Shown: positions 1 to 8,466, numbered from the stretch's first letter. The stretch: DNA of 49,508 nucleotides from Actinomadura sp. CNU-125 (GCF_001942465.1 NZ_MKJY01000399.1:1-49508); one strand, 5' to 3'. Numbers and translations are program-made. Notes: a model not told the origin generated them from the sequence alone.

Positions 1-240
1 CCCCTCGGAGTGCGAACCCTCCGAGCGCCGCCCTCGGAACCCGAGCCCTCGGAGTACGGCCCCTCGAAGCGGTCCTCGGAACCCGAGCCTCGGAACCCGG
101 GCCCTCGGAGTGCGGGGTTTCGGGGCGTGGACCTCGGGACGCGCCCCTTCGGACCACGAGACTTCGGGGCGCGGGCCTTCGGCTTGCGGGCCCTCGGGGG
201 TCGGGAAGGCGGGGTAGGAGACTTCGGCGCTCGGGGAGTC
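1..240. repeat. Degenerate CCTCGGA-type repeats in the kinase tail
   Basis: The plus strand repeats CCTCGGA or CCTTCGGA many times with short GC spacers. Read on the minus strand this gives repeated TCCGAGGGC units encoding Ser-Glu-Gly-Pro-like low-complexity sequence at the end of the kinase. The reading frame through this part is uncertain because of the frame change near 445. Confidence 0.6.
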
Positions 241-2460
241 GGAGGGTGCGGCGCGGCGGCGGCGGGGCAGCGGCGTCTTGCGGGGGGCCGCGGTCGGCGT
301 CGTGCGTCCCGTCCGTGCCGAAGGTGTCCGCGTCGACCATCGTGGCGGGGAGGCGGAGGACGGAGCCGCGGTCCTCGGCGGGGAGCGGCGGGGCGGCGAC
401 CGTGCCCGCCGGGACGAGCGCCTCCTCCGCGCGGCGGGTGGTGATGGCGGGCGGCCGTCGGGGTCGTCGGGGTCGTCGGGGCGGACGACCAGCTCCTCGG
501 GGATGAGGACGATCGCGGTCATGCCGCCGTACGGGGAGGTCCGCAGCGTGACCTTGACGCCGTGCCGGCGGGCGAGGCGGCCGACGACGAACAGGCCGAG
601 GCGGCCGCTGTCGGACAGGTCGAACTCCTCGGCGGTCGCGAGGCGTTCGTTCGCGGCGGCGAGCGAGGCGGCGTCCATGGACAGGCCGCGGTCCTCGACC
701 TCGATGCCGTAGCCGTGCGCGACGGCCTGGCCGTGGACCTGCACGGTCGTGTGCGGCGGCGAGAACACGGTGGCGTTCTCGATCAGTTCGGCGAGCAGGT
801 GGATGATGTCGGCGACGGCGGGGCCGACGATGGCGGCGCCGGCCATCGGGGCGACGTTGACGCGGGTGTAGTCCTCGACCTCGGACGCGGCGGCGCGCGC
901 GACGTCGACGACGGCGACGGGGGTGCGCCAGCCGCGGCCGGGCGGCCGCCCGGACAGGATGATGAGGCCTTCGGCGTGCCGCCGCATTCGGGTGGCGAGG
1001 TGGTCGACGCGGAAGAGGTCTTCGAGGTCGTCGGGTTCCTCGATGCGGCGCTCCATGGCGTCCAGCAGCTTGAGCTGGCGGTGCAGCAGCGTCTGGCTGC
1101 GGCGGGCGAGGTTGACGAACACCTCGCCGACGTTGCGGCGCAGCGTCGCCTCGGCGACGGCCTCCTGGATGGCGGTGCGGCGGGCGGCGTTGAACGCCTC
1201 GCCGACCTCGTCGATCTCGCGGGCGGCGAAGGCGAGCGGCGGGGCCTCGGCGGCGACGTCGACCTCCTCGCCGCGGCGGAGCCGGGCGACGACGCCGGGC
1301 AGCCGGACGTCGGCGAGGTCGATCGCCTCGCGGCGCAGCCGGGCCAGTTCGCGGATGATCGAGCGCGCCACCCACACGGCGATGACCAGGGACGCGACGA
1401 CGGCGAGGACACCGAGCAGCCCGGCGAGGACGACCCGCGTGATGATCTCGTCGGAGATCGGTTCGGCGCGTTTCTCGGCGCCCGCGGCGAGCGACAGTTC
1501 GAGTCCGCGCATCCGGGTGAGGTTGGAGTCGACGGTGGTCTTCCACAGCCGTCCGGCCTCACCGGCGTTCGCGACGGCCTTGCGCGACCCGACGAAGTGC
1601 TCTTCGAGCGCGTGCAGCCGCCGGTACGCGGGGAACTGCACGACGCGTTCGTAGTACGCGCGCTCGTCCGGGCGCAGGTCGGCCGCCGCGTGCGCGTACA
1701 GGGTGCGCTGCGCGCCGACGAGCTGGACGAACGTGGAGTGCTCGCCGCTCGTCATGCCCCCGGCGGCGAGGGCCCCGGCGAGCCACGCGTTCTCCTGCGC
1801 GAGCGCCTCCCGGGCCTCGGACAGTTCGGCCTGGCTGCGCGCGTCCTTGGCGACCTCGGCGTTGTCGAGGGTGACGAGCGAGCCCTGCAGTGCGCCGACG
1901 TCGCCGAGCAGCGCGGTGTAGTCGGCGAACGCGCGCCGCCGGTCGATGGTGCCGGAGTCGATGGCGCGGCGCCGCTCGGCGAGGCCGTCGAGGGTCTGCA
2001 GGATCTTGTCGGCGAGCCGCCGCGTCCGTCCCGGCACGTCCTCCTCGTGGACGGCGAGTTCGCGGAACAGGTCGGCCTGCCGGTCGGTGACGAGCCGTCC
2101 GGACTCCATCGCGGCGCCGGCGGTGGTGTCGCGCCCGCCGAGGTACACCATCGAGAGCCGGCGTTCCTCCTGCAGTGCGCTGCCGAGGGCGCCCGCCGGG
2201 TAGGCGTAGTGGTCCTGGACGGTCTCGACGTGCCGCAGGTTCAGTCCCTCGCCGAGCGCGATGTTCGCGGCGAACGTCCACAGGAGTGCGAGCGAGACCA
2301 CCGAGACGGTGACCATCAGCACGACCTTGAAACGGATGGAGCGGAACCGCGCGGCCTTGGGGCCGCGCCGCTCCGGCGCGGCCGGGGTCGTCTGTTCGGC
2401 CTGGTCGGACGGCTGGACGGCGGGGACCGCGGGGGCCGCGGAACGGCCTCGATGTGCCAC
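1..2460 (-). CDS. Nitrate/nitrite-sensor-type histidine kinase (CvnA-like), cut by window edge
   Basis: Membrane sensor kinase, first gene of the actinomycete 'conservon' arrangement by family resemblance. I start it at a GTG (residues VAHRGRS). A first membrane segment lies near residues 45-65, then an extracytoplasmic helical region of the nitrate/nitrite-sensing kind with the motif LQEERRLSMVYLGG, a second membrane segment near residues 340-365, a HAMP-like linker (SIIRELARLRREA), the helical region RRSQTLLHRQLKLLD and a HATPase domain with N box ELIENATVFSPP and GYGIEVEDRGLSMD. The canonical phospho-accepting His box is not obvious, as is usual in this family. Around position 445 the sensible protein moves to another frame (after GMTAIVLIPEELVVRPDD), probably an indel. 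The C-terminal tail is low-complexity and runs off the left edge. Conservon partners (roadblock, DUF742, GTP-binding protein) would lie beyond the edge. Confidence 0.85.
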   Translation of the reverse strand, partial: MAHRGRSAAPAVPAVQPSDQAEQTTPAAPERRGPKAARFRSIRFKVVLMVTVSVVSLALLWTFAANIALGEGLNLRHVETVQDHYAYPAGALGSALQEERRLSMVYLGGRDTTAGAAMESGRLVTDRQADLFRELAVHEEDVPGRTRRLADKILQTLDGLAERRRAIDSGTIDRRRAFADYTALLGDVGALQGSLVTLDNAEVAKDARSQAELSEAREALAQENAWLAGALAAGGMTSGEHSTFVQLVGAQRTLYAHAAADLRPDERAYYERVVQFPAYRRLHALEEHFVGSRKAVANAGEAGRLWKTTVDSNLTRMRGLELSLAAGAEKRAEPISDEIITRVVLAGLLGVLAVVASLVIAVWVARSIIRELARLRREAIDLADVRLPGVVARLRRGEEVDVAAEAPPLAFAAREIDEVGEAFNAARRTAIQEAVAEATLRRNVGEVFVNLARRSQTLLHRQLKLLDAMERRIEEPDDLEDLFRVDHLATRMRRHAEGLIILSGRPPGRGWRTPVAVVDVARAAASEVEDYTRVNVAPMAGAAIVGPAVADIIHLLAELIENATVFSPPHTTVQVHGQAVAHGYGIEVEDRGLSMDAASLAAANERLATAEEFDLSDSGRLGLFVVGRLARRHGVKVTLRTSPYGGMTAIVLIPEELVVRPDDPDDPDGRPPSPPAARRRRSSRRARSPPRRSPPRTAAPSSASPPRWSTRTPSARTGRTTPTAAPRKTPLPRRRRAAPSDSPSAEVSYPAFPTPEGPQAEGPRPEVSWSEGARPEVHAPKPRTPRARVPRLGFRGPLRGAVLRGLGFRGRRSEGSHSEG

Positions 2461-2596
2461 TTTCAGGGGAACTTTCGGTTGTGCGGGATCTTGGGGGGAG
2501 CGTCAGGAGAGCCTAGGACGCGGCGGGCCGCGTGTCGAGATCATCACGGTAGGTATGTACGGACGCCCGAAAATACCTCTACGATCATCCGGCGTG

Positions 2597-3857
2597 ATGC
2601 CCGAAATACCCCGCGAGTCCCCTACGCACCGTCCGAACGTCCGGCCGGCGCGCCCGTCCCGTCAGGCCCCGGCGCCGCCGCGGACGGTCCGTGCTCGCCG
2701 CGGGCGCGCTGGCGATCGTCGCGGCTGACGGCGCGTGCGTCGGCGGCGACGACGCGGCCGTGACCCCGTCGGCGCCGCCCGACCTGCCGATGCGGCAGGA
2801 CATCGGCGAGGGCGAGGGGCGGCTCGACCTGGTGGTGTGGGCCGGGTACGCCGAGGACGGGTCGCACGATCCGAAGGTCGACTGGGTGACGCCGTTCGAG
2901 AAGGCGACCGGCTGCCAGGTCAACGCGAAGATCGCCGACACGTCCGACGCGATGGTCGCGCTGATGGAGACGGGACGCTACGACGGGGTGTCGGCGTCCG
3001 GGGACGCGAGCCTGCGGCTGATCAACGGGGGCCTCGTCGCGCCCGTCAACACCCGCCTTCTCCGCAACTATGGCGACATCGCGCCGTATCTGAAGAACCA
3101 GCCGTACAACTCCGTCGACGGCCAGATGTACGGCGTCCCGCACGGGTACGGCGCGAACATCCTGATGTACCGGACGGACAAGCTGCCGCGGCCGCCGGAG
3201 TCGTGGAGCGTCGTGTGGGAGGAGGACTCGCCCGCCGCCGGGCACGTCGTCGCCTACGACTCCCCCATCTACATCGCCGACGCGGCCCTCTACCTGAAGG
3301 CGCACCGGCCCGAACTCGGCATCGAGGACGTCTACGCGCTCGACGAGGAGCAGTTCGCGGCGGCCGTCGACCTGCTCCGGCGGCAGCGGCCGAACGTCAA
3401 CCAGTACTGGCACAACTACCTGGACGAACTCCAGTCTTTCGAGATCGGCTCGAACTACGCGGGGACGGCCTGGCAGGTGACGGCGAACCTGGCGAAGGCG
3501 CAGAAGATCCCGATCGCGACCACCATCCCGAGCGAGGGCGCGACCGGCTGGTCGGACACCTGGATGCTGTCCTCGAAGGCCGAGCATCCGTCCTGCGCCT
3601 ACCAGTGGATGAACTGGGTCACGACGCCGAAGGTGCAGGCGCAGGTCGGGCAGTGGTTCGGGGAGGCGCCGGCGAACCCGAAGGCGTGCCGGTACACCGC
3701 CGCGGGCTTCTGCGAGACGTACCGCGTCGGCGACCGGGAGTTCTACGACCGCATCGCGTTCTGGCGCACGCCGGTCGAGCAGTGCGGCGACGACCGCGGC
3801 GACGAGTGCGTCCCGTACGACCGGTGGACGCGGGCATGGACGGAGATCAAGGGCTGA
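2597..3857 (+). CDS. Extracellular solute-binding protein, PotD/spermidine-putrescine type (frame change near the start)
   Basis: Periplasmic-type binding protein that would deliver a small solute to an ABC permease; no permease genes are adjacent. The open frame from GTG 2691 carries the whole mature protein: LDLVVWAGYAEDGS, then GRYDGVSASGDAS, then the hinge region QMYGVPHGYGANILMYRTD, then a C-terminal lobe with WSDTWMLSSKAEHP. From 2691 the product has a hydrophobic stretch followed by Cys. An ATG at 2597 in another frame reads MPEIPRESPTHR and, if one base is restored near 2676-2690, joins as PPRRTVLAAGALAIVAA, a twin-arginine signal. I therefore place the start at 2597. A TACGAT -10-like hexamer at 2580-2585 would give a very short leader. 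The gene is divergent from the sensor kinase, which may sense the same ligand (inference). Confidence 0.75.
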
Positions 3858-3864
3858 CCCCGTC

Positions 3865-3892
3865 GGGGAGACGCGGCCGACGCCGCGTCCCC
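3865..3892 (+). terminator. Stem-loop after the solute-binding protein gene
   Basis: Seven-base-pair stem ACGCGGC/GCCGCGT with a CGAC loop, extended by GGGG/CCCC across a two-base bulge. It lies 8 bases after the stop codon and between convergent genes. No U-tract follows, which is common in actinomycetes. Confidence 0.5.
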
Positions 3893-3914
3893 TGACCGGC
3901 GCGCGGACGACGCG

Positions 3915-4964
3915 TCAGTGGTCGCGGTGGGTGAGCAGGTGCGCCAGGGCGCCGAGTTCGGCCGCCGCGGTCGGGGCGGGGTCGGCCGCGTCCAGGTCGG
4001 TGAGCGCGGCCGCGCAGAGGGCGTCGGCTTCGCGGGCCGCCCACTCGCGCGCGCCCGCGCTCGACGAGCGCGGCGAGCGGGCGGCGTCGCGTCGGCGAGC
4101 GGGGCGTCGCGGCGGTAGATCTCGGCGAGTTCGCCGCCCGCCGGGGTGCCGGACTCCAGCGCCGCGACCACCGGCAGCGACTGCTTCCGGTTGCGCAGGT
4201 CGGAGTGGACGGGTTTGCCGGTGACGTCCGGGTCGCCCCAGATGCCGAGCAGGTCGTCGGCGAGCTGGAACGCCAGCCCGACGCGTTCGCCGAACGAGCC
4301 GAGCAGCTCGGCCCGCCGGGCGGCCGCCTTCCGCGCCCGGCTGCGGCGCCGCCGTGCACGGCGCCGAGCGCGCACGCCGCACCGATCAGCGCGCCCGTCT
4401 TGCGGCCCGCCATCGCCAGGCATTCGGCGAGCGGCACCGCCGCGCGCCGCTCGAACGACAGGTCCTCGCCCTGCCCCTCGACCAGTTCGAGGACGGCGCG
4501 GCCGAGGGTCCGGACGGACGACGCCGGGGCGGGCCGCCCGCCAGGTTCGAAGGCGCGGCGAGCAGCGCGTCGCCCGCCAGGATCGCGGCGTTCGCACCGA
4601 ACACCGTCCAGGCGGTCGGGCGGTGCCGCCGGGTGGCGTCGCCGTCCATCACGTCGTCGTGCAGCAGCGAGAAGTTGTGCGCCAGCTCGACGGCGACGGC
4701 GGCGGGCAGCGCCGCGGCGGCCGTCCCCCCGACGGCCGCCGCGGACAGCAGCGCCAGCGCCGGGCGGACGGCCTTGCCCGCGTCGCCCGCCGCGGGGCGG
4801 CCTTCGGCGTCCCGCCAGCCGAAGTGGAACTCGGCGATGTCGCGGGTCGCGTCGAGCAGCTCGTCGATCGCCGCGCGCAGCGCCGGATCGAGCAGCGCCC
4901 GGCTCCACGCCAGCACCTCGGCGGGCGGTCGCGGCGGCGCGTCGTTCCAGGAAGAGACTGACAT
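3915..4964 (-). CDS. Polyprenyl diphosphate synthase, probable encapsulin cargo (four frame changes)
   Basis: Trans-isoprenyl diphosphate synthase that would condense IPP with allylic diphosphates. I start at ATG 4964 (MSVSSWNDAPP) because AGGGAAGG sits 6 bases upstream; a GTG at 5024 would add a Pro/Arg-rich 20-residue extension. The first Asp-rich motif is LLHDDVMDGD (D103, D104, D107) and the second is QLADDLLGIWGD followed by DVTGKPVHSDL. Conserved sequence is spread over several frames: to about 4555, then LGRAVLELVEGQGEDLSF, then from about 4345 ELLGSFGERVGLAFQ, then from about 4085 PLAALVERGRAR, then from about 4055 EWAAREADALCAAAL to the stop. All segments remain family-like, so these look like sequence errors or very recent decay. 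It directly follows the encapsulin gene on the same strand; polyprenyl transferases are one of the known cargo classes of family 2B shells. I do not see a long disordered N-terminal cargo-loading domain. Confidence 0.8.
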
Positions 4965-5040
4965 GACGGGCCTTCCCTCGGCGGGGCGTGGGGGGCGCCG
5001 CGGATGCGCGCCCCTGTAGCGCACCCGCGGCCGGGACCGC

Positions 5041-5075
5041 GGCGTCCTCCGGCCGGGGACGCCCGGGCGGGCGTC
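5041..5075 (-). promoter_or_regulatory. Two overlapping, mutually exclusive stem-loops between shell and cargo genes
   Basis: GACGCCC (5058-5064) pairs with GGGCGTC (5069-5075) around a 4-base loop that overlaps the encapsulin stop codon. GGCGTCC (5041-5047) pairs with GGACGCC (5057-5063). Both use 5058-5063, so only one can form at a time. This could be an attenuator, a processing site or a weak terminator between shell and cargo; the function is inferred. Confidence 0.4.
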
Positions 5076-6459
5076 AGGCTCCGTGCGCGATCTCGACGGA
5101 CTCCAGCATCGCGAGCGCGTCCGGCACCAGGACGGCCGCCGAGTAGTAGGCGCTGACCAGGTACTTGATGAGCGCCTTCTCGTCGATGCCCATGAACCGC
5201 ACCGACAGCCCCGGCTGGTACTCGTCCGGCAGGCCGGTCTGGTGGAGGCCGACGACGCCCTGGGCCGCCTCGCCGGTGCGCATCAGCAGGATCGAGCTGG
5301 TGCGGCGGCTGCTCACCGGAAGCTTGTCGGAGGGGAAGATCGGCACGCCGCGCCAGGCGGGGACCCGCTGGCCGAGGACGTCGACGTGCTCGGGGTAGAC
5401 GCCGCGGGTGCTGCACTCGCGGCCGAACGCGGCGATCGCCTTCGGGTGGGCGAGGAAGAACGCCGGTTCCTTCCAGACGAGGGTGAGCAGCTCGTCCATG
5501 TCGTCGGGGGTGGGCGGGCCGCTGCGGGTGTGGATGCGCTGCGACAGGGCGGAGTTGTGCAGCAGCCCGAAGTCGCTGTTGTTGACCAGCTCGTGCTCCT
5601 GGCGTTCCCGCAGCGCCTCGATGGTGAGCCGGAGCTGCTGCTCCACCTGGTCCATCGGCTGGTTGTACAGGTCGGCGACGCGGGTGTGGACGCGCAGGAC
5701 CGTCTGCGCGACGCTCAGCTCGTACTCGCGCGGCGCGGCCTCGTAGTCGACGAACGTGCCGGGCAGCGTCGGCTCGCCCGCGTGACCGGCCGACAGGTCG
5801 ATCAGCGCCTCACCGTGCGCGTTGTGCGCGCGCGCCGGGGTGTTGCGGTATTCGTCGAGGTGGGCTTGGAGGGTCGGCGACTGCCCGAGCGTCTCCTGGA
5901 AGTCGGTCACGCTCATGGTGAGCAGCGTGCAGGATGTGACCGCCTTGACCGTGCTGTCCCATTCGGGCGATTCCTCCTCGCCGAGGAGGGCCTGGTCGCC
6001 GAAGAAGTCGCCGTCGGCGAGCGTCCCGTGCACCGCCTCGGTGCCGTACTCGCCCGCCGTCGTACGGCTGAGCTTGCCGTGCGCGACGAGGACGACCTTG
6101 TCGACGGCCCGGCCCTCCTCGACGATGACCTCGCCGGGCTCGTACTCGTGCTGGACGAACCGTCCGGCGAGGGCGTCGAGGGCCAGATCGTCGTCGTAGC
6201 CGCGCAGCGGGGGCAGTTCGCACAGCTCGCGGGGGATGACGCGCACGTCCGCGCCCGTCGTCACGAACGTCACCCGGCCGTCGCCGAGCGTGTAGGTGAG
6301 CCGCCGGTTGACCCGGTAGGCGCCGCCCTTGGCCTCCGTCCAGGGCAGCAGCCGGAGCAGCCAGCGGGAGGTGATGCCCTGCATCTGCGGGACGGTCTTG
6401 GTCGTGGTCGCCAGATTCCGTGCCGCCGAAGTGCCGAGGCTCAACTGCTGTTCCGTCAC
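5074..6459 (-). CDS. Family 2B encapsulin shell protein with cyclic-nucleotide-binding-like insertion
   Basis: A 461-residue protein that often gets labelled a Crp/Fnr-like regulator but has no DNA-binding helix-turn-helix. The order is: N-terminal arm ([20 protein letters not shown]) with [19 protein letters not shown]; a cNMP-binding-like beta-roll insert at about residues 90-205 ([35 protein letters not shown]); then the HK97-type shell core with [59 protein letters not shown] and the C-terminal [22 protein letters not shown]. These blocks match the family 2B (cNMP-domain) encapsulins that form virus-like protein compartments. The phosphate-binding cassette lacks the usual Arg (ESPEWDSTV). 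I chose GTG 6459 since everything upstream is non-conserved and contains a stem-loop. The next gene on the strand is the probable cargo enzyme. Confidence 0.9.
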   Translation of the reverse strand: MTEQQLSLGTSAARNLATTTKTVPQMQGITSRWLLRLLPWTEAKGGAYRVNRRLTYTLGDGRVTFVTTGADVRVIPRELCELPPLRGYDDDLALDALAGRFVQHEYEPGEVIVEEGRAVDKVVLVAHGKLSRTTAGEYGTEAVHGTLADGDFFGDQALLGEEESPEWDSTVKAVTSCTLLTMSVTDFQETLGQSPTLQAHLDEYRNTPARAHNAHGEALIDLSAGHAGEPTLPGTFVDYEAAPREYELSVAQTVLRVHTRVADLYNQPMDQVEQQLRLTIEALRERQEHELVNNSDFGLLHNSALSQRIHTRSGPPTPDDMDELLTLVWKEPAFFLAHPKAIAAFGRECSTRGVYPEHVDVLGQRVPAWRGVPIFPSDKLPVSSRRTSSILLMRTGEAAQGVVGLHQTGLPDEYQPGLSVRFMGIDEKALIKYLVSAYYSAAVLVPDALAMLESVEIAHGA

Positions 6460-6480
6460 GTGCACACCACCGATTCGTCG

Positions 6481-6546
6481 CCGTTCGCTTCGGAAATGGT
6501 CGAACGGACATGGAAAGACGGGGTCGATGTTCGACCCGGTCTTTCC
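6481..6546 (-). promoter_or_regulatory. Stem-loops in the encapsulin upstream region
   Basis: The main element at 6512-6546 has two 16-base arms, GGAAAGACGGGGTCGA and TCGACCCGGTCTTTCC, with one mismatch and a 3-base TGT loop. A smaller inverted repeat CCGTTCG (6481-6487) / CGAACGG (6500-6506) lies nearer the start codon. They could be an operator for a dimeric regulator or a structured 5' leader. No partner regulator is encoded next to it. Confidence 0.45.
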
Positions 6547-6890
6547 GCTGGCACCGTCCGCCCTGCCAACGGTGACGCTACCGACGGTAACGGCTTGGGC
6601 GCAACGTGCGATCACCTTCACCCTTGCTTTACCCCGGGGTCACAGGAGTCGAACCCCGCCGTGATGGCGTCCCGCCGGACGCTCGTCCGGACGTCCCGGC
6701 GAGCAGCGCGACGACCACCGGTTTTTACGATTCGCTCAGGTTTCGCCGCAGGTCAGGGCTCTCCAAAGTGGGACAAATCACCGGTTTCAACGGCCGTAGC
6801 ACGGAAACATGGGGCGCATCCTGTTGTTGAGACTGGATGCGCAGCGGGTTCCGGCGAGAGGGACCCGGTGGAACCGAGAGGAGGCCCCCA
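6547..6890. other. Intergenic region upstream of the encapsulin and microprotein genes
   Basis: No gene is seen. It is less GC-rich than its surroundings and probably holds the promoters of both divergent genes. ACGGT is repeated in 6570-6595, CACCGGTTT occurs twice (near 6717 and 6778), and GCGCATCC (6814-6821) pairs with GGATGCGC (6835-6842) just before the microprotein ribosome-binding site. Confidence 0.5.
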
Positions 6891-6986
6891 GTGATCGTGT
6901 GGACCGCACTCGTAATGGAGACCGTCGCCGGCCTGGTGATCGCCGGCTCGCTGGTGGGCTGGGCCCGCCGGCATTTCGCCCGCTGA
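6891..6986 (+). CDS. 31-residue single-pass membrane microprotein
   Basis: A short frame starting at GTG 6891 reads VIVWTALVMETVAGLVI and continues through a hydrophobic helix to a basic tail, WARRHFAR. GAGAGGAGG lies 6 bases before the start, one of the strongest ribosome-binding sites in the window, and a stem-loop lies in the leader. The layout (about 20 hydrophobic residues, then Arg/His) predicts one transmembrane helix with a cytoplasmic basic tail. It is divergent from the encapsulin gene and convergent with the transporter. I know no family for it. Confidence 0.55.
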   Translation: MIVWTALVMETVAGLVIAGSLVGWARRHFAR

Positions 6987-7013
6987 CAAAAGCGGTAGAT
7001 CACAAGAGAATGG

Positions 7014-8402
7014 TCATTTCACCCCGGAACTTTCGAGTTCCGGGGTGTCCTCGTTCCCGACCCGGTCGATCGGCACCCGCGCCGTCTCCGGGATCTTCAG
7101 GATCGGCACGAACGCCACCGCCGCCGCGAGCATCAGGTAGAACGCGGGCACGTAGTTCGAGTCCGTCACGCTGATCAGCGAACCGACCACGACCGCGGTC
7201 GTCCCGCCGAACAGCGACGTCGAGATGTTGTAGCCGATCGCGAACGCCCCGTACCGCACGTTCGTCGGGAAGATCGCCGGGAACGTCGAGCCGATCACCG
7301 CCAGCATCAGCACCAGCAGCCCGCCGACGATCGCGTACCCGGCCAGGACGCCCAGCGTGTCGTTCGTCTGCATCAGCGCGAACGCGGGCCAGGCCAGCAC
7401 GAAGAACCCGACCGCCGCCGCGATCAGCAGCGGCTTGCGGCCGATCCGGTCCGACAGCGCGCCCAGCGGCACGATGAACAGGATCATCACCGCCTCTACC
7501 CCGATCGTGACCAGCTGCGACGACGTGTCGTCGTAGTCGAGGTAGTCGATCAGGTAGGACGGCATGAACGTCAGCATCGTGTAGTCCGCGATGTTCAGCA
7601 GGAACACGATGCCGATCAGCAGGAGGATCCGGCGCTTGTAGTGCTGCAGCGTCTCCTTCAGCGGCGACGCGGCCTTCTTGCCCGCCTCCTCCATGTGCTG
7701 GAACGTCGGGGTGTCCTCGATCCGCGTCCGGACGTACAGGCCGACGATGCCGAGCGGCAGGGCGACCAGGAACGGGATCCGCCAGCCCCAGTCGCGCATC
7801 GCCTCGTCGCCGAGCACGACCGTCATCAGCAGCACCAGGCCCGCGCCGAGGATGTAGCCGACCAGCGTGCCGAGCTCCAGGAAGCTGCCGTAGAACCCGC
7901 GTTTGTTCGTCGGCGCGTACTCGGCGATCATCGTCGCCGCGCCGCCGTACTCGCCGCCCGTCGAGAACCCCTGGATGAGCCGGACGCCCAGCAGCACCAG
8001 CGGCGCGGCGATGCCGATCACCGCGTAGCTGGGCAGGATCCCGATCACGAACGTCGCGCCGGACATCAGGATGATCGTGGTGGCCAGCACCCGCTTGCGG
8101 CCGAGCTTGTCGCCCATCGGGCCGAAGAACAGCCCGCCGAACGGACGGGCGAGGAACGCCGCCGCGATCAGCGCGAACGACCGCAGCGTCGCGCTGCCCG
8201 CCGAATCCTCGGGGAAGAAGACCTCCCCGATGATCGCGGTCATGACCCCGGCGCTGAACACGCCGAAGTCGAACCACTCGATGCAGTTGCCCATCGCGGA
8301 GGCGATCACGGCCTTGCGCACCGCCGCCTCGTCGACCTCCGCTTCGCCGCCCGCCGATCCCGGTTCCGGCTCCGCGGGCGCCGCTCCGGACTCAGAGCTC
8401 AT
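7014..8402 (-). CDS. MFS transporter, metabolite:H+ symporter family (ProP/ShiA-like)
   Basis: Twelve-helix proton symporter of the MHS family, which moves compatible solutes or organic acids such as betaine, proline, shikimate or citrate; the substrate is not readable here. Family marks are GNCIEWFDFGVFSAGV near the start of helix 1, FLARPFGGLFFGPMGDKLGRK in the loop 2-3 region, GVRLIQGFSTGGEYGG and DRIGRKPLL between helices 8 and 9. ATG 8402 is preceded by GGGAGG at ideal spacing, so it is preferred to the GTG two codons upstream. The N-terminal 30 residues are Glu/Ala-rich and cytoplasmic. The last codons form part of a stem-loop. Confidence 0.88.
   Translation of the reverse strand: MSSESGAAPAEPEPGSAGGEAEVDEAAVRKAVIASAMGNCIEWFDFGVFSAGVMTAIIGEVFFPEDSAGSATLRSFALIAAAFLARPFGGLFFGPMGDKLGRKRVLATTIILMSGATFVIGILPSYAVIGIAAPLVLLGVRLIQGFSTGGEYGGAATMIAEYAPTNKRGFYGSFLELGTLVGYILGAGLVLLMTVVLGDEAMRDWGWRIPFLVALPLGIVGLYVRTRIEDTPTFQHMEEAGKKAASPLKETLQHYKRRILLLIGIVFLLNIADYTMLTFMPSYLIDYLDYDDTSSQLVTIGVEAVMILFIVPLGALSDRIGRKPLLIAAAVGFFVLAWPAFALMQTNDTLGVLAGYAIVGGLLVLMLAVIGSTFPAIFPTNVRYGAFAIGYNISTSLFGGTTAVVVGSLISVTDSNYVPAFYLMLAAAVAFVPILKIPETARVPIDRVGNEDTPELESSGVK
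7020..7047 (-). terminator. Perfect stem-loop at the 3' end of the MFS gene
   Basis: CACCCCGGAACT and AGTTCCGGGGTG form a perfect 12-bp stem with a TTCG tetraloop. It lies inside the last codons of the transporter gene and just upstream of its stop, between convergent genes, so it could stop transcription from either side. Confidence 0.6.
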
Positions 8403-8466
8403 CGGCACCTCCCGGCCCTGGACCCTGCCCGAAGATCGACAAAGCTAACTCCGGGGGGCGGACCGG

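Noticed and set aside
1..240. CRISPR array at the left edge
   Set aside because: Repeats are short, irregular and degenerate with no unique spacers of constant length, and no cas genes are present. They are in-gene low-complexity repeats.
562..2763. Plus-strand open frame of 733 codons
   Set aside because: It lies antisense to the sensor kinase, is extremely Asp/Gly/Arg-rich, and has no family-like motifs. It is a GC-bias shadow of the kinase frame.
5074..6459. Reading the encapsulin gene as a Crp/Fnr transcription factor
   Set aside because: It has the cNMP-like beta-roll but no C-terminal helix-turn-helix, and the flanking sequence matches the HK97-type family 2B shell.
6637..6660. tRNA-like segment (GGGGTTCGACTCC on the minus strand)
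   Set aside because: It resembles a T-loop, but the stem does not pair and no acceptor, D or anticodon arms can be drawn around it.
5083..6894. Plus-strand open frame of 603 codons opposite the encapsulin
   Set aside because: Antisense shadow of the shell gene with no recognisable domain.
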